Origin: an uncultured Alphaproteobacteria bacterium
Lineage (GTDB): Bacteria; Pseudomonadota; Alphaproteobacteria; MPNO01; UBA2964
Reading direction: 5' to 3'
Assembly: GCA_951812775.1 (NCBI GenBank)
Contig: OX638326.1
Coordinates: 384,335-448,334, forward strand
DNA length: 64,000 bases
Numbering within the stretch: the first letter of the stretch is position 1; each line of letters begins with the position of its first letter. A program made the translations under genes and the position numbers. The notes under the pieces are model-generated. The model did no database searches, was not told where the DNA came from, and saw only the letters and a list, made by a program, of their open reading frames with translations. Positions 26,665 to 39,383 of the stretch are shown in pieces.

Positions 26665-28320
26665 CTAAATCCTTACAATGTGCACCTGCACGATTGGTCG
26701 TTTGCCGGTTTCGGCACGAAATACACGCCGTGCCGCCTGGCTCACCGCACCTTCGAGTTTCCCATCGTTAAAACGCTGGTGACGCGACATCGAGCCAACA
26801 GCATCAACAATTGCCGAAATGGCTTCCTCATGCATTACCACATCTTCGCCAATACCATCCACGATTCCCGGTGCCGAAAGCTGCGGGGTCTTGATTAATT
26901 CGCCATCCTCATCAAGGACGACCGTCGCGACAGCCACCCCACTGAAAGTCATTCGACGCCGCGCGCGAACAACATCGCCATCAACTGGAACGAGACGTCT
27001 CCCGTCTACAGCGTATCGCCCGGATTGAACCTGCGCCAAAATTTCTGGTTCGCCCGGCGCCAGACGAAGCATTTCACCATTTTCCGCCATCGCCGTCTTC
27101 GCTATGCCATTCTTCTTGGCGAATTTACAATGCTCAATGAGATGCCGTGCCTCTCCATGGATGGGCACCAACATCGGTGAATTTACCCAGCCATACAATT
27201 CCTGAAGTTCATCACGCGCGGGGTGACCCGAAACATGGACAAAGGCGTCGCGTTCCGTGATGACATCAACATTTAGGCGCGCGAGCTGATTTTTAAGGCG
27301 ACCGATAGCCCTTTCATTTCCGGGAATTTCTCGCGACGAAAATATAACCGAGTCCCCTTCCGACAATGAAATATCCGGATGGTCGTCAGCTGCTATGCGT
27401 GCCAGAGCCGCGCGTACCTCGCCTTGACTACCAGTGACCAGCATGAACACTTCATCACGAGGCAGATAGCCAACGTCACGCGCATCAACGAATTCAGGAC
27501 AACCTTTCAGGTAACCGCACTCTTTCGCAATCTCAGCAATCCGCCAAAGCGAGCGTCCCACAAGGGCCACCCGACGGCCGGTTGCCTCCGCGACATGCAT
27601 CGCACTTTCCATACGTGCAACGTTTGACGCAAAACACGCGATGGCGACGCGGTTCTTACAATTCTTAACGACATCATTAAGGCTTGTGCGTAAAGGGCCT
27701 TCAGATCCCGTGCGCCCCTCTACAAAAACATTAGTAGAGTCGCACATAAGAGCAACGACACCATCATTACCAAATTTGCGAAGAGACTTCTCGTCCGTCA
27801 CGGTCCCGACCAAAGGGTCGGCATCCAGTTTCCAATCCGTTACATGCAGAACAGTGCCAGCGGGCGTCTTGATTGCGAGAGCTTGGGTCTCCGGTACGGA
27901 ATGCGCCAAATTTATGAATGATACCTCAAACGGCCCAACTGAAAAATTTCCGCCCGGGCTCACCTCATTTATAGGAACAGTACCATTGAGACCTGTTTCC
28001 GGTAATTTCCTGCTTAATAGCCCTGCAGCAAAGGGCGTTGCGAAGACCGGACAATTCAATTGCCGCCAGAGATATGGGATACCACCAAGATGATCTTCGT
28101 GAGCATGCGTAACAACAACACCGACAAGATCCTTGGCGTTTTCAACAACAAAAGCAGGGTCCGGAACCATTACGTCAACGCCCGGTGTCAAATCATCGCC
28201 AAACGTTACTCCGCAATCCACCATCAGCCATGAGCCGCCATAGCCGTACAACCCCATATTCATTCCGATTTCGCCACAGCCACCAAGCGGCAAAAACACC
28301 AATTCATCGGGTTTATTCAT
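26665..28320 (-). CDS. rnj: Ribonuclease J
   Basis: RNase J is an endo- and 5'-to-3' exoribonuclease of the metallo-beta-lactamase/beta-CASP family, acting in RNA decay and rRNA processing. The 551-residue protein has the zinc motif HAHEDHLGG at residues 72-80, further metal ligands in NLAHSVPET and CDST, the beta-CASP stretch IACFASNVARMESAM and HVSGHPARDEL, then a C-terminal domain. It lies between coaX and the DUF1467 gene, a conserved alphaproteobacterial order. Confidence 0.94.
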   Translation of the reverse strand: MNKPDELVFLPLGGCGEIGMNMGLYGYGGSWLMVDCGVTFGDDLTPGVDVMVPDPAFVVENAKDLVGVVVTHAHEDHLGGIPYLWRQLNCPVFATPFAAGLLSRKLPETGLNGTVPINEVSPGGNFSVGPFEVSFINLAHSVPETQALAIKTPAGTVLHVTDWKLDADPLVGTVTDEKSLRKFGNDGVVALMCDSTNVFVEGRTGSEGPLRTSLNDVVKNCKNRVAIACFASNVARMESAMHVAEATGRRVALVGRSLWRIAEIAKECGYLKGCPEFVDARDVGYLPRDEVFMLVTGSQGEVRAALARIAADDHPDISLSEGDSVIFSSREIPGNERAIGRLKNQLARLNVDVITERDAFVHVSGHPARDELQELYGWVNSPMLVPIHGEARHLIEHCKFAKKNGIAKTAMAENGEMLRLAPGEPEILAQVQSGRYAVDGRRLVPVDGDVVRARRRMTFSGVAVATVVLDEDGELIKTPQLSAPGIVDGIGEDVVMHEEAISAIVDAVGSMSRHQRFNDGKLEGAVSQAARRVFRAETGKRPIVQVHIVRI

Positions 28321-28323
28321 AAA

Positions 28324-29100
28324 TCACAGGCTTTGCGTGTTGCGGCGATAAATTTCCGAGAGACCACGTAGAGTAAGGTCGTTATCAAGATGTTCTATTG
28401 CGTCAATTTCTTCAGCAAATAGCGGCGCAAGCCCGCCAGTCGCGACGACACCCATCTTTACGCCATACTCGCCTTCAATGCGAGAGAGCAGACCTTCAAT
28501 TAACCCCACATACCCCCAATAGACACCGGACATCATTGCCGGAACTGTTCGCGTCCCGATAACGGCCTTTGGCTTTTGGACGGCAACACGGGGAAGTTTT
28601 GCCGCTGCCATATGAAGGGCATCCAGAGAAAGATTGATTCCAGGGGCAATGACACCGCCGCAGTAACAGCCCGTCTCGTTAACAACATCAAATGTTGTCG
28701 CCGTTCCAAAATCAATAATGATCAATGGTCCACCATACCGACGGTGAGCGGCTGCGGCATTGACGAGCCGATCTGCGCCAACCTCCTCAGGCTCGTTGAC
28801 AAGAACATCAACGCCAATTTCGACGCCCGGCTCACCAACGACCAAGGGTTCTGTTTTAAAATACTTTCGACAAAGGTTTTTCAGACTGAATAAAGACTCC
28901 GGTACCACAGTTGCTACGATAGAGGCGGTAATATCGGCAACTTCTAGCTTCTCCAACGCCATCAAGTGGGTAAGCCAGACTCCGTACTCGTCGGCTGTAC
29001 GCTTGGCATCGCTTGACGCCCGCCATTCACCCTTGAGGGTTTCCCCGTCATACACCGCGAACACGATGTTGGTGTTTCCGGCATCTATGGCAAGAAGCAT
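28324..29100 (-). CDS. coaX: Type III pantothenate kinase CoaX
   Basis: CoaX phosphorylates pantothenate, the first step of coenzyme A synthesis. The 258-residue protein starts MLLAIDAGNTNIVFAVYDG (phosphate loop) and has VGADRLVNAAAAHRRYGGP and IIDFGTATTFDVV, the family signatures of the ASKHA fold. Length is normal. It sits ten bases after birA. Confidence 0.95.
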   Translation of the reverse strand: MLLAIDAGNTNIVFAVYDGETLKGEWRASSDAKRTADEYGVWLTHLMALEKLEVADITASIVATVVPESLFSLKNLCRKYFKTEPLVVGEPGVEIGVDVLVNEPEEVGADRLVNAAAAHRRYGGPLIIIDFGTATTFDVVNETGCYCGGVIAPGINLSLDALHMAAAKLPRVAVQKPKAVIGTRTVPAMMSGVYWGYVGLIEGLLSRIEGEYGVKMGVVATGGLAPLFAEEIDAIEHLDNDLTLRGLSEIYRRNTQSL

Positions 29101-29110
29101 TTAAAACCCG

Positions 29111-29833
29111 TCAGTCCGCGAAAAAGATTTCACCCGCAGCAATCTTTCGAGTACTGCCATTACCTCTTTCCAACACCAGTGCCCCCATTCCGTCAATACC
29201 CAGAAAAATGCCCTGATCCTCAGATCCATCCGGAAATCGGGCAACAATCGGTTTATCGATACCATGTGCGCTCGCCAACCATGCATCTCTTAACGCTGAA
29301 AAACCAACATCTTTCCAAATATTGTTCCAGTGCTGAAATTCGGAAACCACTGCGACAAGCAATTCACCTGGCCCGACAGAAACGCCAGTATCGGCCAACG
29401 AAATTGCTTTGTCAGAAATAGAAGTCGGTACACCCACAAGATTGACTCCGATTCCTACTACATAAAATTCGTTTACTGCTTCGATCAAAATGCCCGATAG
29501 CTTTTGTCCGTTGAGAAGCAAATCATTTGGCCATTTGCAGGAAATCGTTGTTGTATCATCAAGATGATTGATTACCGCATCACGTATAGCCAACGATGCA
29601 ACAAAGGCCAACTGTCCAGCCTGACGTTGATCAAAGACCTTTGTAATGAGCGTCAGATACAGGTTCCCGGCAGGGGACTCCCAGCTGGCATCACGACGAC
29701 CGCGACCAGCCGTCTGGCGATCAGCAAAAATAACGACCCCATCAGAGGCTTCCCCCGAAGCAATCAGCCGGAGTGCTTCGCTATTCGTACTGTCCAGACA
29801 ATCATATGAAAGGAGAGTGATACCTTGAGGCAT
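29111..29833 (-). CDS. birA: Biotin-[acetyl-CoA-carboxylase] ligase BirA
   Basis: BirA attaches biotin to the carboxyl carrier protein. The 241-residue protein is the short form without the N-terminal DNA-binding domain, so it is not expected to act as a repressor. It has DSTNSEA near the start, the biotinyl-AMP site in DRQTAGRGRRDASWESPAGNLY, KWPNDLLLNGQKLSGIL and GIGVNL. I chose the ATG at 29833 (MPQGITLLSYDC); a TTG at 29872 overlapping the nuoN stop is an alternative. It stands directly after the nuo genes as in many relatives. Confidence 0.93.
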   Translation of the reverse strand: MPQGITLLSYDCLDSTNSEALRLIASGEASDGVVIFADRQTAGRGRRDASWESPAGNLYLTLITKVFDQRQAGQLAFVASLAIRDAVINHLDDTTTISCKWPNDLLLNGQKLSGILIEAVNEFYVVGIGVNLVGVPTSISDKAISLADTGVSVGPGELLVAVVSEFQHWNNIWKDVGFSALRDAWLASAHGIDKPIVARFPDGSEDQGIFLGIDGMGALVLERGNGSTRKIAAGEIFFAD

Positions 29834-29861
29834 TTCGGGAAGGTCGCCCACTCCCTGCCCT

Positions 29862-31328
29862 CTATCCGGCAAGCAGCATCCGTGCTGCAGTTTCCGCGCT
29901 TCCTACGACGATATCCGGACGAATGATAAAGAATGTAACAAAGAGCGTGGTGCCGACCAGAATAGTTTTCGTCTCGCCACTCAATGTGCGATCAAAGGCC
30001 TCAGCAGGTTCATCAAAATACATGATTTTGATTATCCGGAGATAATAGTAGGCACCAATAACACTCGCCAGAACGCCAATGATCGCCAACGTATAAAGCC
30101 CGGATTCAATTGCCGCGAGGAAGATATAAAGTTTACCAAAGAAACCGGCCAATGGCGGTATACCTGCCATTGAGAACATCAGAATAGCGAGCGCGAGGGC
30201 AAGCATAGGCTGGCTCCGGGCCAGACCCGCCAGATCTGAAATGCCCTCGACCATTCGGCTGGTGCGGCGCATTGCCAGAACACAACAGAACGTGCCGACA
30301 TTCATGGCCAAATAGATGGCCATATAAACCAGAATTCCGCGTATACCTGCTTCGGTGCCGGCAGCCAGGCCAATAAGAGCGTACCCGACATGTCCGATAG
30401 AGCTATAGGCAAGCAGACGCTTGATATTGTCCTGCCAGATAGCGGCCAAAGCGCCCAAAACCATAGAAGCAATCGAGATCAAAATAATGACCTGTTGCCA
30501 TTCCGCTATAAGAACGCCAAACGGCCCTGTCAGGACACGAATAAATAACGCTATAGCAGCTATTTTCGGGGCCACTGCAAAGAACGCTGTGACCGGTGTC
30601 GGGGCGCCCTCATAGACGTCGGGTGTCCACATATGAAACGGAACCGCCGAAACCTTGAAGGCAAGCCCGGCAATCAAGAAAACCAACCCAACGATCAAAC
30701 CCACGCTTGGGCCGGTGCCACCCAGCCCTTTGAAGAGAGTCGCCAATCCCTCAAAACTCGTCGTCCCGGCGAAGCCATATATCAAGGAACAGCCATAAAG
30801 CAGCATACCCGATGACAACGCCCCAAGGACGAAATACTTCAGCCCGGCTTCGGAGGATCTAAGCGAGTCCCGACGAAATGCCGCCACGACGTATAAAGAA
30901 AGACTCTGAAGTTCCAACCCGACATATAGAGATATCAGATCATTTGCCGACACCATCATGAACATACCAAGTGTCGCAAACAGGATCAGAACCGGGTATT
31001 CGAAACGGGCGATGCTCTCCTGCTCATTGAAATTGATCGACATAATAATGGCGAAAGACGATCCGATGATGATCAGCCACTTCATAAAATGCGCGAAATC
31101 ATCGACGATAAACTGGCCGCCAAAGGCCGTCATACGTCCGCTCTGAACCGACGTCAGAACGATCCCAACGACCACGAGCGCGAGAACCGCGATCCAGGAT
31201 ACCGGACGTGTTGAACTATCCCCCCTGAAGACACCAAGCATCAATAGAGCCATGCAGGTGCAAGCAAGAACGATCTCGGGCAATGCAGGCATCAACTGGT
31301 TCAACGTCAACATCGATACCTCACTCAT
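29862..31328 (-). CDS. nuoN: NADH-quinone oxidoreductase subunit N
   Basis: NuoN is one of three antiporter-like proton-pumping subunits in the membrane arm of respiratory complex I. The 488-residue protein is almost entirely hydrophobic with about 14 membrane segments, and has the family segments [14 protein letters not shown] and [17 protein letters not shown], with lysines and a glutamate within membrane segments. Its ATG overlaps the nuoM stop as ATGA. Confidence 0.95.
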   Translation of the reverse strand: MSEVSMLTLNQLMPALPEIVLACTCMALLMLGVFRGDSSTRPVSWIAVLALVVVGIVLTSVQSGRMTAFGGQFIVDDFAHFMKWLIIIGSSFAIIMSINFNEQESIARFEYPVLILFATLGMFMMVSANDLISLYVGLELQSLSLYVVAAFRRDSLRSSEAGLKYFVLGALSSGMLLYGCSLIYGFAGTTSFEGLATLFKGLGGTGPSVGLIVGLVFLIAGLAFKVSAVPFHMWTPDVYEGAPTPVTAFFAVAPKIAAIALFIRVLTGPFGVLIAEWQQVIILISIASMVLGALAAIWQDNIKRLLAYSSIGHVGYALIGLAAGTEAGIRGILVYMAIYLAMNVGTFCCVLAMRRTSRMVEGISDLAGLARSQPMLALALAILMFSMAGIPPLAGFFGKLYIFLAAIESGLYTLAIIGVLASVIGAYYYLRIIKIMYFDEPAEAFDRTLSGETKTILVGTTLFVTFFIIRPDIVVGSAETAARMLLAG

Positions 31329-32839
31329 TGTCCCGCGACCGACAGCGCGTTGATCGCGATCATTGCGGTTTTATGCTGATCAACCAGATTGGCGACCGAC
31401 ACTTCGATAATCTCCAGAAACGGTCCGGGATAGACGCCCATCAATATCGTCAAAACCAGTAATGGCGTGAAAACCGCCACTTCCCGCCGGTTCATATCCA
31501 TGATCGATTTCAAGTCGTCCTTGGTCAGCTTTCCAAAGATCACCCGACGATAAAGCCACAGCATATAAGCGGCCCCGAGAATGACACCCGTCGCGGCGAG
31601 GGTTGCCGCCCAGGTACTTACCTGGAACAAACCGACCAGAACCAATATTTCGCCGACAAAGCCACCTGTTCCGGGAAGACCGACACTTGCCAGCATAAAG
31701 ACCATAAAGAAGAAGGCATAAACCGGCATTCGTTCTACAAGCCCGCCATAGCGCTCGATATCACGGGTATGCATTCGGTCGTAAATAACACCAACACAAA
31801 GGAATAAGGCGGCTGAAACAATACCGTGGCTTAGCATCTGATATATCGCGCCGGTAACGCCCTGCTGGTTGAGCGTAAATATACCCAGCGTGACAAAACC
31901 CATATGGGCGACCGATGAATAGGCGATAAGCTTTTTCATATCGAGCTGCACAAGAGCGACCAGCGACGTGTAAATCACTGCAATGATGCTGAGGCCAAAA
32001 ACCATTGGCGTAAAGAAGTCCGTTGCAACCGGCAGCATCGGGACCGAGAACCGCAAGAATCCATAAGCGCCCATTTTCAATAATACGCCGGCCAGGATAA
32101 CTGACCCCGCAGTCGGTGCTTCAACATGTGCGTCGGGTAGCCAGGTGTGAACCGGCCACATTGGAACCTTGACTGCAAAACTCGCAAAAAACGCCAACCA
32201 GAGCCAATACTGAATATTGGCTGGCAGCGCATATTTCAGAAGTGTCGGCAGGTCCGTCGTTCCTGCCTGTAAATATATTGCCAGGATCGCCAACAGCATC
32301 AAAACCGAGCCTGTCAGCGTATACAAAAAGAATTTGAACGCTGCATAAACGCGGCGCTGACCACCCCATACCCCGATGATCAGGAACATGGGGATCAGGA
32401 CACCCTCAAAGAATATATAGAACAGAACGAAATCGAGCGCGCAGAACATGCCAACCATCAGGGTCTCGAGGACCAGGAAGGCAATCATATATTCTCGTAC
32501 CCGAACCTTAATGGCCTCCCAACTTGCCAGAATGCAGATTGGTGTCAGCAAGGTTGAAAGCAGAACGAACAGAACCGAAATCCCGTCGACACCCATGTGA
32601 TAGTTGATGCCGAAACTCTCGATCCATGGGTGTTTCTCAACCAATTGGAAGGCTGCTGTCTTACGATCAAAGTCGATCCACAGCATCAAGGACAGGAAGA
32701 AAGTTATTAAAGAGGTCCAAAGCGCCGTGTTACGGGAATTTCGTGCGACGACTTCTTCGTCCCCCCTGATAATAAGAATAAACAACGCACCTACTAAGGG
32801 CAGGAAGGTGACGAGGCTCAGGATGGGAAAATCACTCAT
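31325..32839 (-). CDS. nuoM: NADH-quinone oxidoreductase subunit M
   Basis: NuoM is an antiporter-like proton-pumping subunit of complex I. The 504-residue protein has about 14 membrane segments and typical stretches [46 protein letters not shown] and [11 protein letters not shown]. Length is normal. It lies seven bases after nuoL. Confidence 0.96.
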   Translation of the reverse strand: MSDFPILSLVTFLPLVGALFILIIRGDEEVVARNSRNTALWTSLITFFLSLMLWIDFDRKTAAFQLVEKHPWIESFGINYHMGVDGISVLFVLLSTLLTPICILASWEAIKVRVREYMIAFLVLETLMVGMFCALDFVLFYIFFEGVLIPMFLIIGVWGGQRRVYAAFKFFLYTLTGSVLMLLAILAIYLQAGTTDLPTLLKYALPANIQYWLWLAFFASFAVKVPMWPVHTWLPDAHVEAPTAGSVILAGVLLKMGAYGFLRFSVPMLPVATDFFTPMVFGLSIIAVIYTSLVALVQLDMKKLIAYSSVAHMGFVTLGIFTLNQQGVTGAIYQMLSHGIVSAALFLCVGVIYDRMHTRDIERYGGLVERMPVYAFFFMVFMLASVGLPGTGGFVGEILVLVGLFQVSTWAATLAATGVILGAAYMLWLYRRVIFGKLTKDDLKSIMDMNRREVAVFTPLLVLTILMGVYPGPFLEIIEVSVANLVDQHKTAMIAINALSVAGQ

Positions 32840-32846
32840 GCGCTTC

Positions 32847-34778
32847 TTATCCTTGCGTATAGAGGTAAAGCGTTACCAGGCCAGCAACACCGATCAGCAT
32901 GGCAAAGGCGTAATGATATACGTAACCGGACTGAAGTTGGCTCACACGGCCCGCAAGGTTCCGAACAACAGCCGTGATCCCATCGGGGCCAAGCCCATCG
33001 ATCATGGTGCCATCGCCCTCTTTCCATAGTCCCTGACCAATATATTTTGCCGGGCGCACGAAAAGACGATCATATAGTTCGTCGAAGTACCATTTGTTGT
33101 AGAGGAACAGATAAACCTTCCGGAACCGGGCTGCGACTTTCGCCGGCAAATCCGTCCGGGCGATGTACATGTAATACGCCAGGGCTATTCCGATCAGACC
33201 AACGACAATTGGAGCAACTTTGACCCAAAGTGGGACATGATGCGCATCAACAATCGCCGTATGTGTTGGAAGGACAAGAATTGCTTTGCCCCAGAAGGCA
33301 TTCATGCCATCGCCAACGAAGGCATCGTACCCTGCATATCCGGCAAACAATGCCCCCATGGCCAACACGATCAGCGGTATTGTCATAACCTTGGGCGATT
33401 CATGGACATGCGCCATGGTCTTTTCATCGGCGCGTGGTTCGCCATGGAAGGTCATGAACAACAGTCGCCAGGAATAGAACGCAGTCATTATCGCTGCGAT
33501 CATGCCCATCCAGAACGCGTACGTCCCAACACCGCTATCGGCGGCGAAGGCAGATTCCAAAATCATGTCTTTTGAGTAGAAACCTGCGAAGAATGGCAGA
33601 CCTGCAAGAGCAAGGCTTCCTATCCACATCATCGTATAGGTCAATGGAATGAGGCGCCAAATTCCACCCATGTTCCGCATATCCTGCTCCGATGACATGG
33701 CATGAATGACGGAGCCCGCGCCGAGGAACAGCAAGGCTTTAAAGAATGCATGCGTAAACAAATGGAAAATGCCAGCTGCGTAGGCAGAAACACCACAGGC
33801 GAAGAACATGTACCCAAGCTGGCTACAGGTTGAATAGGCAATCACCCGCTTAATGTCGTTCTGACACAGACCGACTGTGGCGGCAAAGAATGCGGTCGAC
33901 GCACCGACAACGCAAACCACGTTGAGAGCGAAAGGCGCAAACTCAAACATTGGCGACAAGCGGGCAACCATAAAGACGCCAGCGGTCACCATCGTTGCGG
34001 CATGGATTAAAGCCGAAACGGGTGTCGGACCTTCCATGGCATCCGGAAGCCAGGTGTGCAGGCCTAATTGCGCTGACTTGCCCATCGCTCCCACAAAAAG
34101 CAGGAGACACAGTACGGTCAGCGCATGCCACTCGCCACCAAGGAACTCCATTGTCGCGGCGGCTTTTGCAGGGGTCGCATTGAAGACTGTATCGAAATCA
34201 ACGCTACCGTAGAGCAGGAAGACACCCAGAATACCGAGAGCAAATCCGAAATCGCCAACCCGATTGACGAGAAACGCCTTGATCGCTGCTGCATTGGCAG
34301 ACGGTTTTTCATACCAGAAACCGATGAGCAGATAAGATGCCAGACCAACCCCTTCCCAACCAAAGAACAGCTGCAGGAAATTGTTGGAGGTCACCAACAT
34401 CAGCATGAAGAAGGTGAAAAGACTTAAATAGGCAAAGAAACGCGGAACCGACGGATCATGGTGCATGTATCCAATCGAATAAAAATGCACGGCACAGGAC
34501 ACAACCGTCACAACCACCAGCATCACTGCTGTTAGCGTATCAAACCGCAACGCCCAATCGACTTCAAAACCACCTGAAATAATCCAGCTAAACATCTGGA
34601 TCGTTTGTGGCTCATGCCTGAGGGCAACCTCATTGAGAATGATCAGGGAGAAAATCGCCGACAATAACATGGCGCCACAGGTTACGAATTGTGCGCCTTT
34701 GTCCTTGAGCCAGGGACCAAACAGACCGGCAATTGTGGCGCCGACCAAGGGCAGGAATATTGCAAGTACGTAAATCAC
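32847..34778 (-). CDS. nuoL: NADH-quinone oxidoreductase subunit L
   Basis: NuoL is the distal proton-pumping subunit of complex I, with the long lateral helix along the membrane arm. The 643-residue protein has about 16 membrane segments and the motifs [48 protein letters not shown] and [12 protein letters not shown]. Length is normal. It follows nuoK by four bases. Confidence 0.96.
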   Translation of the reverse strand: MIYVLAIFLPLVGATIAGLFGPWLKDKGAQFVTCGAMLLSAIFSLIILNEVALRHEPQTIQMFSWIISGGFEVDWALRFDTLTAVMLVVVTVVSCAVHFYSIGYMHHDPSVPRFFAYLSLFTFFMLMLVTSNNFLQLFFGWEGVGLASYLLIGFWYEKPSANAAAIKAFLVNRVGDFGFALGILGVFLLYGSVDFDTVFNATPAKAAATMEFLGGEWHALTVLCLLLFVGAMGKSAQLGLHTWLPDAMEGPTPVSALIHAATMVTAGVFMVARLSPMFEFAPFALNVVCVVGASTAFFAATVGLCQNDIKRVIAYSTCSQLGYMFFACGVSAYAAGIFHLFTHAFFKALLFLGAGSVIHAMSSEQDMRNMGGIWRLIPLTYTMMWIGSLALAGLPFFAGFYSKDMILESAFAADSGVGTYAFWMGMIAAIMTAFYSWRLLFMTFHGEPRADEKTMAHVHESPKVMTIPLIVLAMGALFAGYAGYDAFVGDGMNAFWGKAILVLPTHTAIVDAHHVPLWVKVAPIVVGLIGIALAYYMYIARTDLPAKVAARFRKVYLFLYNKWYFDELYDRLFVRPAKYIGQGLWKEGDGTMIDGLGPDGITAVVRNLAGRVSQLQSGYVYHYAFAMLIGVAGLVTLYLYTQG

Positions 34779-34782
34779 GCCC

Positions 34783-35094
34783 TTAGCCCTTCATCAGATT
34801 GATATCTTCGACGGCGATGGTGCCGCGATTTCGGAAATAGACAACAATAATTGCCAGCCCGATGGCCGCTTCAGCTGCCGCTACCGTTAGAACCAACATT
34901 GCAAAAATCTGACCGGTGAGGTCCTGCAAGTGAACGGAAAATGCAACGAGATTGATGTTTACAGCGAGCAGGATGAGCTCAACCGACATCAAAATGATGA
35001 TGACATTCTTTCTATTGAGGAAAATTCCAAAAATTCCCAACGTAAAGAGGATCGCAGCAACAGCGAGGTAATGGGAAAGACCGATTTCCAGCAT
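34783..35094 (-). CDS. nuoK: NADH-quinone oxidoreductase subunit K
   Basis: NuoK is a small membrane subunit with three helices and two conserved glutamates in the proton path. The 103-residue protein shows [29 protein letters not shown] and [19 protein letters not shown], which hold these glutamates. Length is typical. Confidence 0.96.
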   Translation of the reverse strand: MLEIGLSHYLAVAAILFTLGIFGIFLNRKNVIIILMSVELILLAVNINLVAFSVHLQDLTGQIFAMLVLTVAAAEAAIGLAIIVVYFRNRGTIAVEDINLMKG

Positions 35095-35096
35095 TG

Positions 35097-35711
35097 TCAG
35101 ATCCCACTCCCTGATTGAACTTTTTTGATCTCAATCGCATCTTCAGGGCGGCGATTAATTTGATCTGAGATTTTTTGTTTCCGAACACCCGGGCGGGCCC
35201 GCAGCGTCAAGACAATCGCACCGATCATGGCAACCAAAAGAACCATCCCGGCGCCTTGGAACAAATAAATATAATCGGTGTAGAGAATCTTGCCGATGGC
35301 ATGAGTATTCGTGACCTGATCGATCGGTGGCGCAGGGAAACTTCTTACAGTTTCAGTTGCGGGTGCGATAACCCAGCTTCCACCGATCATCAGAAGTTCG
35401 GCCAGCAACACGATCCCAACAAGTCCCCCGATCGGCAGATATTGCAGGAAGCCCTGACGTAATTCAGTAAAACTGATATCCAGCATCATTACGACAAACA
35501 GGAACAACACTGCGACCGCGCCGCCATACACAACCACTAGGATCATCGCGATAAATTCGGCACCGATAAGAACAAACAGTCCCGCAGCATTAAAGAAAGC
35601 CAGGATCAAAAACAAAACGGAATGAACGGGATTACGCGCAGAAATAACCATCACTGCGGAAGCAATCGCAACAAAGGAAAACAGATAGAAGCTCAGCGCC
35701 TGAATAATCAT
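35097..35711 (-). CDS. nuoJ: NADH-quinone oxidoreductase subunit J
   Basis: NuoJ is a membrane subunit of complex I with five helices. The 204-residue protein has [50 protein letters not shown]-type sequence in its first 100 residues, the typical family core. I chose the ATG at 35711; a TTG at 35726 keeps the frame. Confidence 0.95.
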   Translation of the reverse strand: MIIQALSFYLFSFVAIASAVMVISARNPVHSVLFLILAFFNAAGLFVLIGAEFIAMILVVVYGGAVAVLFLFVVMMLDISFTELRQGFLQYLPIGGLVGIVLLAELLMIGGSWVIAPATETVRSFPAPPIDQVTNTHAIGKILYTDYIYLFQGAGMVLLVAMIGAIVLTLRARPGVRKQKISDQINRRPEDAIEIKKVQSGSGI

Positions 35712-35770
35712 GAGGCGCCCCACCAAAATTTATGTAACCTGACAAACATCACTGTTCTGTCACACTCCGA

Positions 35771-36259
35771 TTATCTGTATGGCGCATCGGCGTTTAACCG
35801 ACCCGACAATTCGGTTTCCCAGCGGTCACCATTCGCCAGCAATTTGTCCTTGTTGTAGAGAAGCTCTTCGCGAGTCTCCGTCGCAAACTCGAAATTGGGC
35901 CCCTCAACGATGGCATCAACAGGACAGGCTTCTTCACAGAAGCCGCAATAAATGCATTTCGTCATGTCGATATCGTATCGTGTCGTTCGACGGCTGCCGT
36001 CCGCGCGAGGTTCAGCTTCAATGGTAATGGCCTGCGCCGGGCATACAGCTTCACAAAGTTTGCAGGCGATACATCGTTCTTCACCATTCGGATAGCGCCG
36101 TAACGCATGTTCTCCGCGAAAACGAGCGCCAAGCGGCCCCTTTTCAAAGGGATAGTTAACGGTGACCTTCGGCTTAAACATATAGCGGAACGTAAGAGCC
36201 ATGCCTGAGATCAACTCGCTCAGCAGCAGCATTTTTGTGGAACGTTTCATCAGGCTCAT
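35771..36259 (-). CDS. nuoI: NADH-quinone oxidoreductase subunit I
   Basis: NuoI carries the two [4Fe-4S] clusters N6a and N6b that pass electrons towards quinone. The 162-residue protein has two complete ferredoxin motifs, [12 protein letters not shown] and [12 protein letters not shown]. Length is normal for alphaproteobacteria. Confidence 0.97.
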   Translation of the reverse strand: MSLMKRSTKMLLLSELISGMALTFRYMFKPKVTVNYPFEKGPLGARFRGEHALRRYPNGEERCIACKLCEAVCPAQAITIEAEPRADGSRRTTRYDIDMTKCIYCGFCEEACPVDAIVEGPNFEFATETREELLYNKDKLLANGDRWETELSGRLNADAPYR

Positions 36260-36299
36260 GATCGGTTCCTTCTATCCGGGGATCGCAGCATTCGTTTCA

Positions 36300-37310
36300 T
36301 CATTTCGGCAACCACCCCATCGCTACGAGGAAACCTGCAGTGACAACAACCCACAGAAGTGAGAATGGCAGGAAAACCTTCCACCCAAGACGCATGAGTT
36401 GATCGTATCTGTACCGGGGGAATGTTGCGCGTACCCACAGAAAACAGAATAAAACGGCAGAAATCTTAAGAGCAAACCAGATAGGACCTGGAATCCACGT
36501 GAAGGGCTCGAGGTTGATCGGCGACAACCAGCCGCCGAGGAACAGGATCACCGTCATCGCGCTCATCAAAATCATATTCGCGTATTCACCCAGGAAGAAC
36601 AGAGCGAACGTCATTGACGAATATTCAACGTTATAGCCAGAGACCAGCTCCGCTTCGGCTTCCGGCAAATCAAACGGCGCCCGGTTGGTTTCCGCCAGGC
36701 CGGAAATAAAGAAAATCACAAACATCGGCAGTAGTGGAATGCAGAACCACATTCCGCGTTGCGCTTCCACGACGTCATTGAGATTCAAAGAGCCAACGCA
36801 AAGCAACACGGTGATGATGACAAACCCGATGGAGACTTCGTAGGACACCATCTGGGCAGCAGACCGCAGCGCGCCAAGAAATGGATAAATTGAGTTGGAT
36901 GCCCAACCGGCCATGATAATGCCGTAGACGCCAAGCGAAGAAATCGCGAACAAATACAAAATGCCGACATTGATATCCGCCAGCACCATGTCGTGATCAA
37001 AAGGTATTACGGCCCACGCCACCAAACTGAGAATAAAAGTGATCATGGGCGCAGCGACAAATACAATCCTGTTCGCACCCGATGGAATAACGGTCTCTTT
37101 AAACAACAGTTTGAGACCGTCTGCCAAAGGCTGCAACAGACCAAAGGGGCCGACGACATTCGGCCCTTTGCGAAGCTGCATTGCTGCAATCACTTTACGT
37201 TCCGCAAGCGTTAAATAAGCAACTGCCGTTAGCAATGGCACAATGATTGCCAAAATATAGCCAACGATCTTGATCGTCGGAAATGCGTATATGGTCCAAA
37301 ATTCAGCCAT
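36300..37310 (-). CDS. nuoH: NADH-quinone oxidoreductase subunit H
   Basis: NuoH forms much of the quinone-binding chamber at the base of the complex I membrane arm. The 336-residue protein has eight or nine membrane segments and the family motifs [33 protein letters not shown] and [25 protein letters not shown]. It overlaps the nuoG stop by eight bases. Confidence 0.97.
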   Translation of the reverse strand: MAEFWTIYAFPTIKIVGYILAIIVPLLTAVAYLTLAERKVIAAMQLRKGPNVVGPFGLLQPLADGLKLLFKETVIPSGANRIVFVAAPMITFILSLVAWAVIPFDHDMVLADINVGILYLFAISSLGVYGIIMAGWASNSIYPFLGALRSAAQMVSYEVSIGFVIITVLLCVGSLNLNDVVEAQRGMWFCIPLLPMFVIFFISGLAETNRAPFDLPEAEAELVSGYNVEYSSMTFALFFLGEYANMILMSAMTVILFLGGWLSPINLEPFTWIPGPIWFALKISAVLFCFLWVRATFPRYRYDQLMRLGWKVFLPFSLLWVVVTAGFLVAMGWLPK

Positions 37311-39369
37311 TGGTGCCGGTCTTCTCCTCTACCGATTGAACCAATGACTTGGTGCAGGCCGCCATTGTCTCTGATGCCCGACTGATCGTATCGGTCATGT
37401 AGAAATTTGACACCGGCGAGACAAAAGCATCGCCGTCAGCCGTTCCCAATTCGCCGAACTTATCCCAATCGCTCGGCCGCAATTCACCGACAATTTCAAA
37501 AACGGCATTTTGAAGGGCCATCCGGCGGCGAACCCCGGCGAGATCGTCATAACGCAATGTCTTGTCCAACACACCGGAGAGCGCGCGGATAATCGTCCAG
37601 TCCTCGCGAGCTTCACCCGGCGGGAACACAGCGCGCCAGGCACGTTGTACGCGGCCCTCGGTATTCACGTAGGTCGCATTCTTTTCTGTGTAAGCCGCAC
37701 CGGGCAAGATAACCTCCGCGCAATGCGCGCCAACATCACCATGATGGCCCTGATAAATTACAAACGCTTTTTCCAACTTGCGGGTATCAATTTCGTCTGC
37801 ACCAAGCAAATACACTGTCTCAATATCACCAGCTTCTACACCATCAAGAATACCAGCAACATCACGACCATCCGGTCCAGGCACAAAACCAATATCAAGT
37901 GCTCCAACACGGCCCGCCACTGTGTGCAGAACGTTGAAACCATTCCATCCGTCAACGACGAGACCACAATTTTCAGCGATCTTGCGGGCAGCAGAGAGGA
38001 CCTTTGCGCCATCAGCTCGGGCAAGTGCGCCCTGCCCCAGAATTACCATTGGCCGTTCCGCGTTCTTTAGCGTCTCACAGAATTTATGTGAGCCATCGGC
38101 AAGTTCGTTTAGCGTTTGTCCACCGGCGCCCAGATAATCATAGGGATAGGTCAGATCAGAATTGGGGCCGACAACGCCAACCGAAAAACCACCACGAAGC
38201 CAGCGTTTACGAATTCTGGCATTCACGAGGGCCGCTTCAACCCGTGGATTGGTGCCAATTAGCAAACAGGCATCTGCCTCTTCGATACCGGCGATCGTCG
38301 AATTAAAGATATAGGAACTTCGTACAGTCGCATCGAGCTTTGCGCCATCCTGACGGCAATCCGTATGAGGGGAATCAAGCCCCTCCATAAGGTCCGTCAA
38401 CGCCATGACTGATTCACAATCTACCAGATCTCCAGCGATAGCAGCGACTTTGGAACCATCCTTTCTCTTCAGATTATCCGCAATTGCAGCGAACGCTTCA
38501 TCCCAACTCGCTGCTTCAAGCGACCCATTGCGACGAACATAAGGTGTATCCAGTCGCTGACGTTTCAAACCATCGCAGGCATAACGCGTTTTATCCGAAA
38601 TCCATTCTTCATTGATGTCCTCATTAATTACAGGAAGCACACGAAGAACTTCCGAACCACGGGCATCGACACGAATATTACTGCCAACCGCATCCATAAC
38701 ATCAATGGTTTCCGTTTTCGTGAGCTCCCAGGGACGTGCCACAAACGCATAGGGTTTTGACGTCAATGCGCCCACGGGGCACAGGTCTATGATGTTTGCC
38801 GAAAGCTCGGAGGTCAGCGCTTTTTCGACGTAAGTACCGACTTCCATGGTTTCGCCACGTCCTGTCGCGCCAAGCTCTTCAACGCCAGCAACTTCCGTCG
38901 CGAACCGGATGCAACGCGTACAATGTATACACCTGGTCATCTGTGTCTTGACCAGAGGGCCTAGCTCTTTGTCACGAACAGCGCGTTTGTTCTCATCATA
39001 GCGAGAATTACCGCCGCCAAATGCCATCGCCTGATCTTGAAGATCACATTCGCCGCCTTGATCGCAAATCGGGCAATCGAGCGGGTGATTGATCAGCAAG
39101 AATTCCATGACACCTTCACGGGCCTTCTTGACCATCGGCGAATTTGTCTTAACCGTCATGCCATCGCCAACTGGCAGCGCACAGGAAGCCGCCGGTTTAG
39201 GCGGTCCCGGTGCCACTTCTACGAGACACATCCGGCAATTACCGGCGACCGACAGGCGTTCGTGATAACAAAATCTCGGAATCTCCACGCCCGCCAACTC
39301 GCAGGCCTGCAGAACCGTAATGCCATCCGGCACGTCGATTTCGACATCATCTATGGTGAGTTTCGCCAT
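37303..39369 (-). CDS. nuoG: NADH-quinone oxidoreductase subunit G
   Basis: NuoG is the 75-kDa-type iron-sulfur subunit. The 688-residue protein has an N-terminal [2Fe-2S] ferredoxin domain ([29 protein letters not shown]-type pattern), the His/Cys cluster motif around [17 protein letters not shown], a [4Fe-4S] motif [10 protein letters not shown], and a C-terminal molybdopterin-oxidoreductase-like domain without the molybdenum cofactor role. Length is typical for alphaproteobacteria. Confidence 0.96.
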   Translation of the reverse strand: MAKLTIDDVEIDVPDGITVLQACELAGVEIPRFCYHERLSVAGNCRMCLVEVAPGPPKPAASCALPVGDGMTVKTNSPMVKKAREGVMEFLLINHPLDCPICDQGGECDLQDQAMAFGGGNSRYDENKRAVRDKELGPLVKTQMTRCIHCTRCIRFATEVAGVEELGATGRGETMEVGTYVEKALTSELSANIIDLCPVGALTSKPYAFVARPWELTKTETIDVMDAVGSNIRVDARGSEVLRVLPVINEDINEEWISDKTRYACDGLKRQRLDTPYVRRNGSLEAASWDEAFAAIADNLKRKDGSKVAAIAGDLVDCESVMALTDLMEGLDSPHTDCRQDGAKLDATVRSSYIFNSTIAGIEEADACLLIGTNPRVEAALVNARIRKRWLRGGFSVGVVGPNSDLTYPYDYLGAGGQTLNELADGSHKFCETLKNAERPMVILGQGALARADGAKVLSAARKIAENCGLVVDGWNGFNVLHTVAGRVGALDIGFVPGPDGRDVAGILDGVEAGDIETVYLLGADEIDTRKLEKAFVIYQGHHGDVGAHCAEVILPGAAYTEKNATYVNTEGRVQRAWRAVFPPGEAREDWTIIRALSGVLDKTLRYDDLAGVRRRMALQNAVFEIVGELRPSDWDKFGELGTADGDAFVSPVSNFYMTDTISRASETMAACTKSLVQSVEEKTGTNG

Positions 39370-39383
39370 TTCCTCTAATCCGC

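Noticed and set aside
37510-38070. A 186-codon plus-strand open frame inside nuoG
   Set aside because: It lies fully opposite conserved nuoG sequence and shows no domain or motif.
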